A stretch of 27,692 bases of DNA, taken from NCBI GenBank assembly GCA_049426725.1, contig JBMSYN010000023.1:1-27692 (forward strand), written 5' to 3'. The stretch comes from UBA961 sp049426725 (GTDB lineage: Bacteria > Bacteroidota > Ignavibacteria > Kapaibacteriales > UBA961). The notes below the pieces were generated by a model. The model ran no database searches and was not told the DNA's origin. It was given only the letters and a program-made list of their open reading frames with translations. Numbering within the stretch: position 1 is the first letter of the stretch; every line of letters starts with the position of its first letter. A program made the position numbers and the translations under genes. This document shows, piece after piece, positions 24,481 to 27,692 of this stretch.

Positions 24481-26550
24481 TTATACCGATATGTTTGATT
24501 CACTCGAAAGATTCGTACGATAATATCGCTCTTGATATTCCTTTACCATTCTTGCCGATGAAAATTGTGGTCCTAGTTCTGCGATTGAATGAAGCATCAT
24601 GTCAGACCAAGCGAGCCCATCATGCTTTATGAGGCCCGCATAGAGTGGGATCACCTGCTGTTCCAATACATCATAGAGAGATTCTGCCTCTTCATGATCT
24701 TGTTGATCTTCATTGAAATCTTCGGAATGTGCAATCTTGAAACCTCTATTGGGAGCATATCCTTCATCCCACCAGCCATCAAGTATGCTACAATGTAAAC
24801 ATCCATTCACTGCAGCTTTCATGCCTGATGTACCACTCGCCTCCATTGGTCTGCGCGGAGTATTGAGCCATAGATCACATCCTTGAACCATTGCTTTTGC
24901 AAGCGCGATATCATAATCTTCCAAGAACATGATAGCATGATGTAGATGCAATTTCTCAATTTCCCGATGTACTTTTCGTATGATTTCTTTCCCCTCTTGA
25001 TCATCAGGATGAGATTTCCCTGCTATGATGATGCGAATGGGTATTGGTGAATCATTCAAGATGGAATGAAATCTTTCAGGATTGTTAAACATCAGCAATG
25101 CGCGTTTATATGTTGCAAATCTTCTGGCATAGCCAATATGCAATGCTTGCTCATTACCGGCCTCGAACCAATGTTCATTCCGTGCTTTTGCTCTGATTTT
25201 GAGATGCTTCAACATCGATTGTTTCTGTGCAAGATGGGCGGATTGAACATATGAATGTGATATGTCGATGACACCTTTCCATGTATCTGAATCATGCGGA
25301 GATTTTCTCCATGCATTGCCGATGTGATCATCCAATAATGCTGCAATGTGTTCACCAATCCAAGAGGGAGTATGAATTCCATTCGTTATTGAAGTGATCA
25401 AACGTCCTTTTTTTTCTCCATTGTATTCGAGATGCTTCCACATTGAATGAGCGATGCGCCCATGTAAAGTACTCACCGCATTTGTTGCACCCGCAATGTT
25501 GATTGCCATTGCTGACATTGAGAATACTTCTTTTGAATATTCATCAGACATACCAAGAGCCAAAAATTCATGTTCGCTCAATTGAAGTTCTTCTCGATGT
25601 GCTTTACCAAAATGAAGGACACTCTCTTTGGAAAACTTTTCATTACCTGAATCAACTGGTGTATGCGTAGTGAATAAAATGGATGTTGACAATGCTGATT
25701 TTGCTTCATTGAATGAAATGTTCTGTTCATTCATTTCTGAAAGAATCCATTGTGTCATGGCAAAAGCGCAATGTCCTTCATTGACATGCAAGAACGATAA
25801 CTTCGCACCAATTGCATTCAATGCTTTTATGCCGCCAATCCCAATCAAAAGTTCTTGTCTTAAACGATGTTCACGATCGCCGAAATACAGTGCATCAGTG
25901 ATATGTTGAAGCATTGGAAATCCGGCATTGAGTTCATGCATGGTATCCAATAGAATCAATCGATTATTACCAATCATCACTTCATGAAGACGAACATGCG
26001 CAATACCTTCAGGAAATTCCACTGTGATGGTTAATGGTTTACCATCATCATCCAATATCAATGACATCGGTAATTGATCAATTGATGATGTCTTCCATAT
26101 ATCATGCTGAGAGCCCTCTTCATCAATCATTTGATGCGGACTCCCCTTAGCATAGAACAAACCAATTCCGATGATTGGCAAACCCAGATCATGAGCAGTT
26201 TTCACATGATCACCGGCTAATATTCCAAGTCCACCGGCATATTGATGCAAAGATTGAGTGACTCCGAATTCGAGAGAAAAATAAGCAATGCAATCCTTTG
26301 ACATGATTGACTTTTTTTTCTGTATTTGTTGAATACAATCATTGATCAAAGTCATGACTTCATGATTATTATTTACTTTCTCGTAAGCATCTTCACTGAG
26401 AGCATTTAGAAATGCATGGATATGCTGTTTATGTTCCGTCCATGCATTTGAATCAATCATATTGCACAATTCATGAGCTTTGAGATTCCATTCTGAAGAA
26501 ATATCATGCCCGAGATTATGCAAGAATTGTTGTATGTCACGACCATTCAT
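24481..26550 (-). CDS. glgP: Alpha-glucan (glycogen) phosphorylase, GlgP type
   Basis: 689 residues from the ATG at 26550. Releases glucose 1-phosphate from alpha-1,4-glucans with a pyridoxal phosphate cofactor. The N-terminal helical region (to about 85) resembles DUF3417. Then 'IAYFSLEFGVTQSLHQYAGG', 'HVNEGHCAF', 'THTPVDSGNEKF', 'SITNGIHTPSWI', 'ARRFATYKRALLMF', 'AGKSHPDDQEGKE' and the PLP region 'EASGTSGMKAAVNG' with the cofactor lysine. This is the shorter class found in many bacteria and archaea, not the long GlgP of Escherichia coli. An upstream ATG at 26598 in the same frame lies in the terminator hairpin of the preceding gene and is not used as the start here. No clear Shine-Dalgarno precedes 26550. 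Other glycogen genes are absent from the window. Confidence 0.93.
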   Translation of the reverse strand: MNGRDIQQFLHNLGHDISSEWNLKAHELCNMIDSNAWTEHKQHIHAFLNALSEDAYEKVNNNHEVMTLINDCIQQIQKKKSIMSKDCIAYFSLEFGVTQSLHQYAGGLGILAGDHVKTAHDLGLPIIGIGLFYAKGSPHQMIDEEGSQHDIWKTSSIDQLPMSLILDDDGKPLTITVEFPEGIAHVRLHEVMIGNNRLILLDTMHELNAGFPMLQHITDALYFGDREHRLRQELLIGIGGIKALNAIGAKLSFLHVNEGHCAFAMTQWILSEMNEQNISFNEAKSALSTSILFTTHTPVDSGNEKFSKESVLHFGKAHREELQLSEHEFLALGMSDEYSKEVFSMSAMAINIAGATNAVSTLHGRIAHSMWKHLEYNGEKKGRLITSITNGIHTPSWIGEHIAALLDDHIGNAWRKSPHDSDTWKGVIDISHSYVQSAHLAQKQSMLKHLKIRAKARNEHWFEAGNEQALHIGYARRFATYKRALLMFNNPERFHSILNDSPIPIRIIIAGKSHPDDQEGKEIIRKVHREIEKLHLHHAIMFLEDYDIALAKAMVQGCDLWLNTPRRPMEASGTSGMKAAVNGCLHCSILDGWWDEGYAPNRGFKIAHSEDFNEDQQDHEEAESLYDVLEQQVIPLYAGLIKHDGLAWSDMMLHSIAELGPQFSSARMVKEYQERYYRTNLSSESNISV

Positions 26551-26582
26551 GATATGCAGTGGAAATGTTTCAATCAAAAGAC

Positions 26583-26618
26583 AAAAAAATACCTGCATGC
26601 TTTTTCAAACATGCAGGT
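26583..26618 (-). terminator. Rho-independent terminator after the exported cyclophilin gene
   Basis: Minus-strand stem 26618-26610 with 26599-26591 (9 bp, perfect), 10-base loop, and U7 read from the A run at 26583-26589. The U tract ends 33 bases before the glgP start, leaving little room for a separate promoter. Confidence 0.85.
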
Positions 26619-26640
26619 TGAATTACATACTACTCAATCA

Positions 26641-27261
26641 TCAAGATTTTTTTTGCACTTTCATTGATGTGATGATGACGGGATTTACCGGAGTGCTTCC
26701 ATTGAGCGGAACTGCTGCAATCTTGGCTACGATGTCCATGCCACCGGTTACTTTGCCATACATTGTATAATTTTTGGGAAGGCCCAAATCTTCAAGACAA
26801 ATAAAGAACTGACTTGTATTCGTATTTGGTCCGCGATTTGCCATTGCCAAAACACCTTTTGCATAGCCAATTTGATAACTCTTCGCATTTGGATTCAATT
26901 CATCGACGAAATCACCACCATAGATGCTTTCTCCGCCTGTTCCCCATTGGCCTTTCAATGATTCATCTTTTGTTTTGGGGTCTCCGGCTTGAATGACAAA
27001 CCCAGGGACAACGCGATGGAAGAGAATTCCATCATAAAAATTTTGTTCAGCCAAGCCAACAAAATTTGCAACTGTTTTTGGTGCATCTTCACCATAAAGA
27101 CTTAAAGTAACAGCCCCATGATTTGTGTTCATGGTGACTATATGCGTGACTTTGGGCTCTTGATTTGTCATGACGACAGACTGTGCTCCTGCAAATTGTG
27201 TCATGATACTCATGATCATGAGCATCAAAGACAGATGGATAAGATTCATTGTGTTCTTCAT
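26641..27261 (-). CDS. Exported cyclophilin-type peptidyl-prolyl cis-trans isomerase
   Basis: 206 residues from the ATG at 27261, which has GGAG about 5 bases upstream; a start at 27291 would overlap the previous gene's stop and lack this signal. A Met/Ile/Leu-rich signal peptide ends about AGA|QS (near residue 27), so the protein is probably periplasmic. The cyclophilin domain is complete: 'GAVTLSLYGEDAPKTVANFV', 'FYDGILFHRVVPGFVIQAGDP' with the catalytic Arg, 'GVLAMANRGPNTNTSQFFI' and 'YGKVTGGMDIV'. It catalyses proline isomerisation during folding of exported proteins. It follows another cyclophilin in the same operon and ends with a terminator. Confidence 0.93.
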   Translation of the reverse strand: MKNTMNLIHLSLMLMIMSIMTQFAGAQSVVMTNQEPKVTHIVTMNTNHGAVTLSLYGEDAPKTVANFVGLAEQNFYDGILFHRVVPGFVIQAGDPKTKDESLKGQWGTGGESIYGGDFVDELNPNAKSYQIGYAKGVLAMANRGPNTNTSQFFICLEDLGLPKNYTMYGKVTGGMDIVAKIAAVPLNGSTPVNPVIITSMKVQKKS

Positions 27262-27287
27262 GATAACTCCAATGGTGAAATGGTCAA

Positions 27288-27692
27288 TCATTGTTTTTTG
27301 ATTGTCATGGTAATATTCTTCAAAGGTCTTTCTGTTGCATTATCTCTAGCCGATGTAGCAACTTTATCTGCTATATCCATTCCGCTCTTTACTGTTCCAA
27401 ATGCCGAGTATTCTCCATCAAGGAATTCTGAGTCTTTCACGCAGATAAAAAATTGAGAATCTGCGCTATTTTTATCTTCGCCTCTTGCGGCAGAAAGAGT
27501 GCCTCGAACATGAGAATAATCATTGAACTCAGCTATGACTTTTGTTTGATCAGGGCGACCAAAACCCCAAGTTTCAGGTCCTTTTGAAGGGTCTTTACTA
27601 TTGGGATCTCCACCTTGAATCATGAAATCAGGGTCGATGCGATGAAATGCAGTTCCATCATAAAATTTTATCGCCACAAGACTATCAAAGTT
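27288..27692 (-). CDS. Cyclophilin-type peptidyl-prolyl cis-trans isomerase, 5' truncated
   Basis: The frame is open to the right edge, so the start lies outside the window; about 134 residues are visible. They begin NFDSLVAIKFYDG, the middle of a cyclophilin domain, and include 'AFHRIDPDFMIQGGDPN' with the catalytic Arg, 'RGTLSAARGEDKNSADSQFFI' and 'FGTVKSGMDIADKV'. Second copy of the family in tandem; only about 26 bases separate its stop from the start of the next. Whether this copy is also exported cannot be seen. Confidence 0.92.
   Translation of the reverse strand, partial: NFDSLVAIKFYDGTAFHRIDPDFMIQGGDPNSKDPSKGPETWGFGRPDQTKVIAEFNDYSHVRGTLSAARGEDKNSADSQFFICVKDSEFLDGEYSAFGTVKSGMDIADKVATSARDNATERPLKNITMTIKKQ

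Noticed and set aside
1..27692. Mobile element, prophage, CRISPR or defence island
   Set aside because: No transposase, integrase, phage, cas or toxin-antitoxin gene and no direct-repeat array was seen; the genes are mostly conserved housekeeping functions.

Overview
The window reads as ordinary chromosome from a Gram-negative bacterium of the Bacteroidota/FCB side of the tree (Kapabacteria or Ignavibacteria-like lineages would fit; the sequence alone does not settle this). Grounds: type II lipoprotein signals, an outer-membrane barrel protein, an OlsF-type lipid acyltransferase, a tRNA promoter with the TTTG/TAnnTTTG layout known from Bacteroidota, and AT-leaning base composition. I see no phage, insertion sequence, CRISPR array, origin or rRNA gene, and no gene-free stretch above 300 bases. 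Coding density is very high.

Layout. 1-4287 (+): a left-truncated OlsF-like ornithine-lipid acyltransferase tightly followed by a peroxiredoxin with its own terminator, then a TlpA/ResA-type lipoprotein and dihydrolipoyl dehydrogenase with a second terminator. 4339-7542 (+): a 1067-residue Dna2-like nuclease-helicase, the most unusual protein here. 7539-9410 (-): tRNA-Glu(UUC) with promoter and terminator, then an MltB-type lytic transglycosylase and the PLP-homeostasis protein YggS. 9526-10587 (+): SelU/MnmH, a tRNA wobble-uridine selenation enzyme, divergent from the tRNA-Glu that belongs to its known substrate class.

10625-15837 (-): a compact five-gene run, leucine dehydrogenase-nusB-sugar nucleotidyltransferase-metK-ahcY, joining S-adenosylmethionine synthesis to recycling of its by-product. 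16050-16952 (+): a fibronectin-III lipoprotein, abutting convergently on rsmB (-). 18524-19342 (+): an outer-membrane protein, sharing a bidirectional terminator with lepA.

19375-23439 (-): a tight operon of mixed content: fatty acid 2-hydroxylase-like protein, isolated nuoC, lipoprotein, unknown 149-residue protein, lepA. 23524-27692 (-): era, glycogen/glucan phosphorylase, and two tandem cyclophilin-type prolyl isomerases, the last running off the right edge.

Most genes are housekeeping. The points worth following are the Dna2-like protein that appears to lack the iron-sulfur cysteines, the SelU/tRNA-Glu pair, nuoC away from other complex I genes, the structured leader of the hydroxylase operon, and a recurring TAnnTTTG promoter signal.
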